Of a stretch of DNA of 7,118 nucleotides, positions 1 through 6,523 are shown in pieces. The stretch is taken from the NCBI GenBank assembly GCA_031554725.1, contig JAVBUZ010000218.1, positions 1-7,118 on the forward strand, in the 5' to 3' direction. Below the pieces are notes generated by a model, which saw only the letters and a list, made by a program, of their open reading frames with translations, was not told where the DNA came from and made no database searches. This DNA is from JAVBUZ01 sp031554725. GTDB lineage: Bacteria; Bacillota; Clostridia; Lachnospirales; Lachnospiraceae. The position numbers and the translations under genes are program-made. Positions within the stretch are counted from its first letter, which is position 1; every line of letters begins with the position of its first letter.

Positions 1-1119
1 TTCATTTCGATACCCATATCTCAAGACTTGCTGTAGGTTGGGAATAATTCCCGTTGAAATTCCGCTAGGATAAAGAATTTCGAGATCAAATTTATCTGCA
101 CTAGATTTCCATAACTCTAAAGATATATTGCTGGCATATCCTCTAACATTGAAGCTGACATAATTTTCCCTTCTCACATTTCCACTTGTATGCATCCGCT
201 TTGATGCATCATTTCCGCTGCCTGTTACAATAACACTCTTCCATTGTAACGCCATATCATCTATGTAAGTTTCAAATAGTCCACGTCCATCTCGTCCACC
301 ATAACTAGACCCGTAACTTAAATTAATAACTAAGGGCATATTAAGATTTCGTCCTAAGTTAACTAAATATTTGATTCCGAACATAACATCTATTGTTTTA
401 AGAGGATATCCTTCATAATCTGTTACACCAAGTTTTACTACTGCGAGCGTTGCTTGAGGCGCTACTCCACGATACATGCCGTTACTTGCGGCACCATTTC
501 CTGCCGCCACTCCAGCAACCATAGTCCCATGTCCCGAATAGTCCCCAGAAGGAAGTGCCATCATATAAGAACGATTGCTCAAAATTTCATCTAATTCTTC
601 ATTTGTATATTCTGTTCCATGGTCAAAACCTGCAGGTGGTTTTCCTGGTATTGACTGATCCCACATTCTTATAACACGGCTCTTTCCATTTTCATCTAGA
701 AAATCTGGATGTGCATAATCAATTCCCGAATCAATAATCCCGATTAATACCCCATCCCCTTTTAAATTATAAGTAGAATAATTGTTAACAGGTGCAACAC
801 AGGTTTCCCATATTCCTCTATTTAACTGATACTCAAGTCGCTTCGGCTTTTCAATATACTCTACCTGGACCTCTTTGGAAAATTCTACAATCCGATCCTC
901 CGCAATGGAAATAATCACATAAGTTTCTGATAATATTTCAGCTACGGCATTATATTTGCTTGCTAACCGCCCAATATCTCCACCATATTTTACAATCAGT
1001 CGCCATGTCTTATTTACATTATCATAACCGACTCCTGCTTCCACGCTTCTATCTAACTGTTGTGGTGAAAGTTCCATTGCAATGGAAAGCTCTGGATCTA
1101 TTTTTGTACTGCCATTCAT
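1..1119 (-). CDS. Csp-like subtilisin (S8) serine protease, 3' end cut by window edge
   Basis: This is a subtilisin-family serine protease read from 1119 to the window edge, giving 373 residues with no stop. Residues 1-97 look like the prodomain of clostridial Csp-type subtilisins: 'TWRLIVKYGGD' near 39-48 and 'VEYIEKPKRL' near 86-95. The catalytic Asp is D130 in IGIIDSGIDYAHPDF and the catalytic His is H197 in SGHGTMVAG. The oxyanion-hole Asn is probably N303 in VTGSGNDAS. The Ser (GTS motif) should lie beyond the left edge. The 67-residue Asp-His spacing is longer than in classical subtilisins and fits the Csp-like group. No signal peptide is seen, so cytoplasmic or spore-associated action is plausible. 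The start is ATG 1119, preceded by AGGTG at 1126-1130; the overlapping ATG at 1115 soon meets a stop. It lies 52 bp downstream of the kinase on the same strand with no clear terminator between. Family Csp members process the cortex hydrolase SleC at germination, but Lachnospiraceae carry many paralogues, so the substrate here is unknown. Confidence 0.9.
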   Translation of the reverse strand, partial: MNGSTKIDPELSIAMELSPQQLDRSVEAGVGYDNVNKTWRLIVKYGGDIGRLASKYNAVAEILSETYVIISIAEDRIVEFSKEVQVEYIEKPKRLEYQLNRGIWETCVAPVNNYSTYNLKGDGVLIGIIDSGIDYAHPDFLDENGKSRVIRMWDQSIPGKPPAGFDHGTEYTNEELDEILSNRSYMMALPSGDYSGHGTMVAGVAAGNGAASNGMYRGVAPQATLAVVKLGVTDYEGYPLKTIDVMFGIKYLVNLGRNLNMPLVINLSYGSSYGGRDGRGLFETYIDDMALQWKSVIVTGSGNDASKRMHTSGNVRRENYVSFNVRGYASNISLELWKSSADKFDLEILYPSGISTGIIPNLQQVLRYGYRNE

Positions 1120-1125
1120 TAAGCA

Positions 1126-1167
1126 CACCTATACTTTTGCTTTATACATGTATATTTTTTGTATAGG
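1126..1167 (-). promoter_or_regulatory. Inverted repeat covering the protease ribosome binding site
   Basis: On the minus strand CCTATAC (1167-1161) is matched by GTATAGG (1134-1128), a perfect 7-bp inverted repeat with a 26-nt loop. The loop contains a perfect 12-bp palindrome, TATACATGTATA (1143-1154). The AGG of the right arm is the core of the protease Shine-Dalgarno AGGTG (1126-1130), so a folded leader would pair the ribosome binding site. The pairs are mostly A-U and the loop is long, so stability is doubtful. The palindrome could equally be a protein-binding site or part of a promoter, since TATAAA-like boxes occur here. No T-run follows the hairpin, so it does not look like a terminator. 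Confidence 0.3.
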
Positions 1168-1171
1168 ATGT

Positions 1172-4129
1172 TTAGAATGTTTTTTTAGGCTTTCCCCATT
1201 TCTCAATTAAAGCAAATAATTTGACAGGATCTACTGGTTTGGCAAGATGGTCATTTATCCCCGCTTGAATACTCTTCTGGTAATCATCTGTCATTACATT
1301 TGCTGTCATAGCAATAATAGGAACATCTACATACTCTGGTATTTGTCTTATTTTAGCCGTTGCCGTTAAGCCATCCATCTTAGGCATTTGTATATCCATT
1401 AATATCAAATCATATGAGCTTTCATTTATTTTTTTAATTGCTTCCAAACCATTTTCAGCTACATCCGCATGGTATCCATCCATTGCTAGCAATTCTACCG
1501 CTATCATCTGGTTTAATTCATTATCTTCCACTAGAAGAATTCGTAGCGATTTTTCTTTTGGCGTTGCTTCGGTAATATCACTTACGGCTATTTCCTCTTC
1601 TATTTGCTCTTGCACTTCATCTTCCATTGCAATTGCAAAACGAACAGTAAAAATAAAGGTACTGCCCTTACCATATTCACTTTCACAAGTAAGCTCTCCA
1701 CCCATTGCCTGTACAAGATTTTTACTAATTGCTAGGCCAAGCCCCGTTCCACCATATTCTCTTGTGATTGTTGTGTCTGCCTGTGTAAATGGTTGGAACA
1801 AAACTTTCATTTTTTCCGCTTTCATTCCTATGCCAGTATCCATAACGGCAAACTTTAACAAAGCCTCGTTTTCTATTATTTCTTCTTGTAAAAGAGATAA
1901 ACTAATATTTCCACCTGGCTTGGTAAATTTAATTGCATTACTAATTAAGTTTAAGAGTACCTGATGTAGACGAAGCGAATCTCCACAGAAATATTTTACT
2001 TGATTTTTTTCCATGTTTACTTTATATGTAATATTTTTTTCTTGTAAAGAATCTCTGATAATTAACTCAATTCCATCTGTTACTTGGTGTAAAGGAAAAG
2101 GACGATATTCCAGTTCTAACTTACCAGATTCAATTTTCGAAAAATCAAGTATATCATTAATAATATGTAGCAAAGACTGTGCTGAAAACTCAGTTTTGTG
2201 AAGATAATCCTGCTGTTTATCTGTAAGCGGGGTATTTCTTAACAAATGAATCATACCTATAATAGCATTCATTGGGGTACGAATTTCATGGCTCATATGA
2301 GATAAAAATTCACTTAGCGCTTCGCTAGCACTTTCTGCTGTTCGTAAACTACTTTGTGCTACACGCAAATTCCTGTTTTTATGTGCCATGGCAATACTGA
2401 AATACAAAAGAATCAGAATAACCGCACTCGCAAAAACAAACATTAGAATCTGCATTTTGAATGCCTCTGGATTGCTTTCCCGCAAGGAAAGTTTTTTATT
2501 AACCCATTGGGCATCTTGGGGAAAGCTTGCCAATGACAATCCTTCCTTGCGAACAACTGCCTCATCAAAACACCATCTATTTAGTAATTTACCATCCGTA
2601 ATTGGCTCTATAGATGATACTACTTCTCCATCCAATATCCGCACTGCCATTTGTGCTGCTACTTTTCCATGCTCTTTGGATGAGGCATGTTTTCCACCAA
2701 TCTGGCCCTGGCCAATGATACTGGTGCAAAAAACTGGTACTGTAACATCTTGCAATAGTGTTTCTAACACCTCAGTTCTAGTCACATAGGTATTGGCTTC
2801 GTTTGGAACATAACGTCCAATAATCATTGCATAATCTTGTGGAAGTTGATTGACAAATGAGGTCATTTCTTTTAATGATAAATCTTCCCCATATATTATC
2901 TCAATTTTATCTTGGTAAGAGGCAAGCTGCGTCCTCATTTCTTTACCAATTTGTACTCCACTTGCGTCATAATCATTCAGCGCAAGAACCCCTTTTGTAT
3001 TAGGGTACAATTTTAGTAGTAAATCCAAGGTTTCATCTGCAGATATATTTTCATAGGCCCCAGTTTCATTTCCATTAAGTGCCCATAAATACTCATCTAC
3101 ATTTCCATTAATCCCACAATATACAATGGGAAGTCCATAAAACAATACACTGTAATAATTGCAGACAAATTGTAAGGCATTATTATCCGAGACAAGAATT
3201 AAGTCAGGTGCTACCTCCTTATACATGGTCCGAATTGCCGAATAGGCATTCTTTGCTCGCTCCTGTGCTGTGGGGTATCTATTCGTATATAAGGGAACAT
3301 TATAGCAATTTATGTCTTCCCGATTTCCCAAAACCTCTCCAACCCCTTCATATATGCCCTTGTCCCAATCATCTTCTGGAAAATAAGAAGAAATATGAAG
3401 GATTTGTTTGGTGTCTGTATTTTCTTTTTCTCCATAAAAAATTTCATTATAAAGATCATCTTCTTTTATTTTTGTAATGCTGTCAGCTATAATAGAAACT
3501 AGATTTTCACACTTTTTATTCAGGTATAAATAAACGGGTTCTGTTGCAAGTGTTGTTGTCTTTTTTACCCCTTCTGGGAAGATTGCATCATTTGCCGTAA
3601 TTTGATTGATTATAACCACATCACACTCGCCACTCAAAAGCGCCATAAATAATTCCCGATAATTATCTTTTATGATATGGCCTTGAAGATTTTCTGGTAA
3701 ATGCTTGGTAGTATATGTTTTAGGCGGTACCGTTCCCACCGTCAAACCTGATAAATCAGACCAATCTTCTATTATTAATTGGGAGTCAGTACGGACAAAC
3801 GCCTCAAATTTAACCTCTGCCAAACTTTCAGGCACCTTAATTAAATTTGGGTATTCTTCCTCCAAACCAGCCACATGACATGCCATTCCATCCTTGTCTC
3901 CATTATCTGCCATCTGCTTAGCATAGGTCATTTGCGCTGCATCCATCGTCATATTATATCCAATGCGGTTCAATGCATGAAATAAAATACGATCAAATAT
4001 CGTAGATTCATCACTTGATATTACTAAGTCTAAAGTTCTATCTTCATAATTGCTCATTACTGCCATAACAGGAATTGCACTATTTCCCAATATAATACAC
4101 ATTAAAAATGCTGCAATAATTTTTTTCAT
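1172..4129 (-). CDS. Hybrid sensor histidine kinase with tandem periplasmic-binding-type sensor domains
   Basis: This is a membrane-bound two-component sensor of 985 residues. Residues 1-23 form a signal peptide with likely cleavage after VMA. Residues about 30-235 resemble a type II solute-binding domain (SBP_bac_3-like; 'WSDLSGLTVGTV', 'ALLSGECDVVI'). Residues about 243-525 resemble a type I ABC_sub_bind-like domain, ending in 'HGKVAAQMAVRILDGE'. One TM segment spans about 559-582. HisKA follows with phospho-acceptor H614 in SHEIRTPMNAI. The HATPase has N731 in NLISNAIKF, the G1 box DTGIGM from D764, and the G2 box GGTGLGL at 793-799. The C-terminal receiver has acidic pair E868/D869, phospho-acceptor D912 in LMDIQMPKMDG, T942 and K964. 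All catalytic residues expected for autophosphorylation and phosphotransfer to the receiver are present. There is no HPt domain, and no response regulator or HPt gene is nearby, so the output partner is elsewhere. The ATG at 4129 follows AAGAGGAT (4140-4134). It diverges from the solute-binding lipoprotein, which suggests related ligands; the ligand itself cannot be read from sequence. Confidence 0.95.
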   Translation of the reverse strand: MKKIIAAFLMCIILGNSAIPVMAVMSNYEDRTLDLVISSDESTIFDRILFHALNRIGYNMTMDAAQMTYAKQMADNGDKDGMACHVAGLEEEYPNLIKVPESLAEVKFEAFVRTDSQLIIEDWSDLSGLTVGTVPPKTYTTKHLPENLQGHIIKDNYRELFMALLSGECDVVIINQITANDAIFPEGVKKTTTLATEPVYLYLNKKCENLVSIIADSITKIKEDDLYNEIFYGEKENTDTKQILHISSYFPEDDWDKGIYEGVGEVLGNREDINCYNVPLYTNRYPTAQERAKNAYSAIRTMYKEVAPDLILVSDNNALQFVCNYYSVLFYGLPIVYCGINGNVDEYLWALNGNETGAYENISADETLDLLLKLYPNTKGVLALNDYDASGVQIGKEMRTQLASYQDKIEIIYGEDLSLKEMTSFVNQLPQDYAMIIGRYVPNEANTYVTRTEVLETLLQDVTVPVFCTSIIGQGQIGGKHASSKEHGKVAAQMAVRILDGEVVSSIEPITDGKLLNRWCFDEAVVRKEGLSLASFPQDAQWVNKKLSLRESNPEAFKMQILMFVFASAVILILLYFSIAMAHKNRNLRVAQSSLRTAESASEALSEFLSHMSHEIRTPMNAIIGMIHLLRNTPLTDKQQDYLHKTEFSAQSLLHIINDILDFSKIESGKLELEYRPFPLHQVTDGIELIIRDSLQEKNITYKVNMEKNQVKYFCGDSLRLHQVLLNLISNAIKFTKPGGNISLSLLQEEIIENEALLKFAVMDTGIGMKAEKMKVLFQPFTQADTTITREYGGTGLGLAISKNLVQAMGGELTCESEYGKGSTFIFTVRFAIAMEDEVQEQIEEEIAVSDITEATPKEKSLRILLVEDNELNQMIAVELLAMDGYHADVAENGLEAIKKINESSYDLILMDIQMPKMDGLTATAKIRQIPEYVDVPIIAMTANVMTDDYQKSIQAGINDHLAKPVDPVKLFALIEKWGKPKKTF

Positions 4130-4133
4130 AACA

Positions 4134-4140
4134 TCCTCTT
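4134..4140 (-). promoter_or_regulatory. Ribosome binding site of the hybrid kinase
   Basis: Minus-strand AAGAGGAT precedes the kinase ATG (4129) with 4 nt between GAGGA and the start. The spacing is slightly short but workable. It supports this ATG, which also gives a complete signal peptide. Confidence 0.6.
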
Positions 4141-4211
4141 TTGTGAATATTTTTTCGAATATGCCTTATATTAACATATATTTTTTGTTTAGGGTATTGT
4201 TTTCATTGATA

Positions 4212-4240
4212 ATTTTAAACGTCATTTTAAAATGAAACAA
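4212..4240 (-). promoter_or_regulatory. Candidate sigma-A promoter for the kinase
   Basis: On the minus strand TTGTTT (4240-4235) is followed after exactly 17 nt by TAAAAT (4217-4212). The -10 matches TATAAT at 5 of 6 positions; the -35 matches TTGACA at only 3 of 6. Predicted transcription would begin near 4205, leaving a leader of about 75 nt. The spacer contains almost all of the 14-bp palindrome at 4222-4235, so a protein bound there would block this promoter. In such AT-rich DNA chance matches are common. Confidence 0.35.
4222..4235. repeat. 14-bp perfect palindrome in the divergent promoter region
   Basis: TCATTTTAAAATGA is a perfect palindrome centred in the 179-bp gap between the divergent genes. 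It falls in the spacer of the candidate kinase promoter. Such symmetry suits a dimeric DNA-binding regulator, but no regulator gene is in the window. A wider pairing of TTTCATT (4201-4207) with AATGAAA (4231-4237) overlaps its right half. Confidence 0.5.
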
Positions 4241-4264
4241 AAACGTTACAGATTGGATACGTTT
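4241..4264. repeat. Inverted repeat AAACGT-N12-ACGTTT, candidate operator
   Basis: AAACGT (4241-4246) and ACGTTT (4259-4264) form a perfect 6-bp inverted repeat with a 12-nt spacer. A third copy, AAACGT, sits at 4217-4222, exactly 24 bp before the first arm. The repeat lies just upstream of the -10-like box for the lipoprotein gene, where a regulator could act. The repeat itself is seen directly; its operator role is inference. Confidence 0.4.
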
Positions 4265-4270
4265 GCCTCA

Positions 4271-4276
4271 TATACT
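4271..4276 (+). promoter_or_regulatory. Candidate -10 box of the lipoprotein gene
   Basis: TATACT matches the sigma-A -10 consensus at 5 of 6 positions and would give a short leader of about 26 nt before the ATG at 4309. No good -35 lies at the right distance: TTGGAT (4253-4258) is only 12 nt away and TTACAG (4246-4251) is 19 nt away. An activator-dependent promoter would explain the weak -35, with the AAACGT repeats lying just where it should be. TAAAAT at 4281-4286 is an alternative -10. Confidence 0.3.
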
Positions 4277-4294
4277 AAGCTAAAATAAGTATTC

Positions 4295-4300
4295 GAGGAG
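4295..4300 (+). promoter_or_regulatory. Ribosome binding site of the lipoprotein gene
   Basis: GAGGAG ends 8 nt before the ATG at 4309, near-ideal spacing. It fixes the start, which also yields a well-formed lipoprotein signal peptide. Confidence 0.75.
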
Positions 4301-4308
4301 AAAGATAA

Positions 4309-6474
4309 ATGAAATTAAAACAAGTATACAGAATTATCTCACTCACTTTAGCAGCGGTTTTACTTTTATCTGGATGTGCCCAAACTTCACCAGAACCTCC
4401 ACCTCAAGAAACACCTCGTTTAAGCATTCCTATTTCCACTGAAGGAACCACTGAAGTAAGCTGGCAAGGAGAAGGCAGGTGCTATAAGATGGCATTCCCA
4501 GACATCGATAAAAAATCTGCGGAGGTCTATGTCTCTGGCGAAAATTTATATACTTTAGTCTACCATGACCAGCGTAGGGGGCTTGGCAGCTATCAATCTG
4601 ACACTACAACCACTTTAAGCCTAAATGATAATACCCTTTATACATCGAGGTACGTACGACTAGCTGCCGCTTGTAACGATGGTGCATGGGTTTTAGATGA
4701 TATAACCGACTATAAAACAAGTAATATCACCGATTATCTATTACTAAAGCTAGATTCAAATGGTGAAATTCTATCTAAAAGCAATGTTTCCACGTATTTT
4801 GCAGGTACCTACTGTAATGAAATGTTTGCTGACAAAGATGGCATGCTTTATATTTCTTTAGAAAATGGCATACTTGTATTTGATAAAAATGGTTCATATT
4901 TGTGTAAGGTAAATTTTAATTTTTCTGAAGACACGTCTTCAAATGATGAAAAGCTAACCACTTTTAGTTTTAATAAGCTTATACTAGGTGGTGATGGAAA
5001 CGTTTATATCCTTTCAACAGACACACAAGCGGTTTATTCTATTGATACCGAAAACAAAACCACCACATTTGTAGCTAAGTATGCAGGTTATAGTATTTGC
5101 AGTGGTGGAGGTGATAAGCTTTTCACATTGCTGAAAGCCGATGGACTATATAGTGTCACTGATATAAATGAGACACCCACCCCTTTCATTCTATGGGAAG
5201 AATGTGGTATTTCTTTAAAATCACCCTACAATTTAAAGTTTGTTGGTGAAGATAAAATATTATTTCGAGATATTGCAACCTTTTATGTTTTAGAGCCTGC
5301 GGCTCCTTCAGACATAAAGCAAAAAAAAACACTTACCATGGCAAGTGTTTTTAAATATTCAAGCAGTACCTTTATATCTGATTTCAATAGCTGTAGCAAC
5401 GAGTATATAATTGAGATTATTGATTATACAAAGGGTGGAGAATTAAGTACAAAAGAAGCCCTTATTGCTCTTAACTCAGATTTGATTTTAGGAAAATATC
5501 CTGATTTATTTAATTTCATGGGAATGCCAGAGCGTTATTATATCGACAAGGGATTAGTTTCCGATATTTATTCTTTTATTGATGCGGATACCAATATAAA
5601 GCGAGAGGATTTTATCTGCTTAGATCAATTTGCACAAAACGACCGTCTTTACATGGTTCCAAGTCATTTTAGTTTAGAAACTGCAATTGGTTTATACTCC
5701 CGCTTTGGCGACCGATATGGTTGGACGCTAGATGAATATCTAAAAATAGAGTCAGAAACCAGTGGGGATATGATGTATAACGTGACGCGGGAACGTTTTC
5801 TAAAGAATCTTGCCTCAAGATATGCTGCTACTGCCATTGATTGGAACGCGAGAAGCTGTGATTTTGAATCAGAGGATTTTCAAAAAATACTTTACGCGGC
5901 TAAAAATATCAAAGAAAACCCAGAGGATGCTCAGCCACTTGACTTTTCTCCTGGCGGCCAGCGTTTAAAGAAGGGAAAGCTAATTGCCTTATATTCTATG
6001 TTTTCAGATATTTGGTCCATGGCTTCCATGCGCGTAGAAACCGGTGAAAAAATAAGCTTTATAGGCTCTCCTACCCCAAATGCAATTGGTGGTACTACAA
6101 TAAATGCTTCTAATCTTACCGGTATATGCTCAAAGGGTAATACAGAGGGCGCTTGGGAATATATAAAATACCTACTCACGACTGGCAGTAAAGATCATAG
6201 CTCTTATGGTATTTCTCTAAACCGTGACATTTTAGAAATGCAAATTGAACGTGATATCAAAGAATCAGAAGCCTGCGCTGGGGAATCTATAACTCAGGAA
6301 GATGTGAATCAGTTTTATAAGCTTCTAGAGAATGCTATCTTTATTGGAACAGCCTCTGAGGATGTCGTAGATATTATTATGGAGGAAGCTACTGCATACT
6401 TTGCCAGCGATAAATCTTTGGCGGATACAGCAAAAATTATTCAGAACAGAGTATCCCTATTTTTAGCTGAATAA
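4309..6474 (+). CDS. Lipoprotein: propeller-like N-terminal half plus family 1 extracellular solute-binding domain
   Basis: This 721-residue protein should be anchored on the outer face of the membrane. Residues 1-22 are a type II signal peptide with lipobox LSGC and lipidated C23, followed by a Pro-rich linker near 28-36. Residues about 45-330 contain recurring short strands of the 'DGxLYI' type, such as 'DKDGMLYIS' from D175 and 'GGDGNVYIL' from G227. This suggests a beta-propeller or related beta-repeat domain. From about residue 340 the sequence resembles SBP_bac_1: 'KYPDLFNFMGMPERYYIDKG' in the N-lobe, 'GNTEGAWEYIKYLL' in the C-lobe, and a typical tail 'ADTAKIIQNRVSLFLAE'. At about 380 residues this half is near full length for the family. 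It should bind a solute, often a sugar or oligosaccharide in this family, but the ligand is unknown. No ABC permease or ATPase gene is adjacent, which favours sensing or partnership with a distant transporter. It diverges from the sensor kinase and probably shares an mRNA with the DUF2238 gene. The SBP call is firm; the propeller call is tentative. Confidence 0.9.
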   Translation: MKLKQVYRIISLTLAAVLLLSGCAQTSPEPPPQETPRLSIPISTEGTTEVSWQGEGRCYKMAFPDIDKKSAEVYVSGENLYTLVYHDQRRGLGSYQSDTTTTLSLNDNTLYTSRYVRLAAACNDGAWVLDDITDYKTSNITDYLLLKLDSNGEILSKSNVSTYFAGTYCNEMFADKDGMLYISLENGILVFDKNGSYLCKVNFNFSEDTSSNDEKLTTFSFNKLILGGDGNVYILSTDTQAVYSIDTENKTTTFVAKYAGYSICSGGGDKLFTLLKADGLYSVTDINETPTPFILWEECGISLKSPYNLKFVGEDKILFRDIATFYVLEPAAPSDIKQKKTLTMASVFKYSSSTFISDFNSCSNEYIIEIIDYTKGGELSTKEALIALNSDLILGKYPDLFNFMGMPERYYIDKGLVSDIYSFIDADTNIKREDFICLDQFAQNDRLYMVPSHFSLETAIGLYSRFGDRYGWTLDEYLKIESETSGDMMYNVTRERFLKNLASRYAATAIDWNARSCDFESEDFQKILYAAKNIKENPEDAQPLDFSPGGQRLKKGKLIALYSMFSDIWSMASMRVETGEKISFIGSPTPNAIGGTTINASNLTGICSKGNTEGAWEYIKYLLTTGSKDHSSYGISLNRDILEMQIERDIKESEACAGESITQEDVNQFYKLLENAIFIGTASEDVVDIIMEEATAYFASDKSLADTAKIIQNRVSLFLAE
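5321..5352 (-). terminator. Terminator-shaped hairpin inside the lipoprotein gene, antisense orientation
   Basis: Arms AAAAACACTT (5325-5334) and AAGTGTTTTT (5343-5352) are perfectly complementary around an 8-nt centre, ACCATGGC. On the minus strand the RNA stem extends to CACUUGCC pairing with GGUAAGUG, with one G-U wobble, and is followed by nine U. This is the shape of an intrinsic terminator. On the plus strand the same position is an A-C mismatch and only five T follow, so it is weaker in the sense direction. It encodes residues 339-348, at the start of the solute-binding half. The structure is read directly; whether it terminates transcription is unknown. Confidence 0.45.
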
Positions 6475-6510
6475 GCATTCTTAAAATGGATAAGCTATAA
6501 GAAAAAATAT

Positions 6511-6515
6511 GGAGG
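6511..6515 (+). promoter_or_regulatory. Ribosome binding site that sets the start of the DUF2238 gene
   Basis: A perfect GGAGG lies 8 nt before the ATG at 6524. The upstream in-frame ATG at 6509 overlaps this GGAGG by one base and has no Shine-Dalgarno of its own, only an A-rich run before it. The 6524 start is therefore preferred; the longer form would add only MEVFC. Confidence 0.8.
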
Positions 6516-6523
6516 TCTTTTGT

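Noticed and set aside
960..1166. Plus-strand 68-codon open frame
   Set aside because: It lies antisense over the protease N-terminus, has no ribosome binding site and no recognisable domain; the minus-strand frame holds clear subtilisin motifs.
1120..1171. Intrinsic terminator after the kinase gene
   Set aside because: The inverted repeat here has a 26-nt loop, AT-rich arms and no T-run after the right arm on the minus strand.
2388..2789. Plus-strand 133-codon open frame, with shorter ones at 1764, 2013, 3208 and 4050
   Set aside because: All are antisense shadows of the kinase gene, whose frame carries complete conserved motifs through these regions; the translations look like no known family.
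4254..4267. Possible CcpA cre site, TGGATACGTTTGCC
   Set aside because: It misses two defined positions of the consensus TGNAANCGNWNNCA, including the terminal A, so it is too weak to annotate as cre.
5931..6179. Minus-strand 82-codon open frame inside the lipoprotein gene
   Set aside because: It is antisense to the conserved solute-binding C-lobe and has no Shine-Dalgarno or recognisable product.
6509..6523. Upstream ATG start for the DUF2238 gene
   Set aside because: This ATG overlaps the GGAGG that serves the ATG at 6524 and has no binding site of its own.
6475..6523. Terminator between the lipoprotein and DUF2238 genes
   Set aside because: No GC-containing inverted repeat followed by a T-run is present in this 49-bp gap, so cotranscription is preferred.
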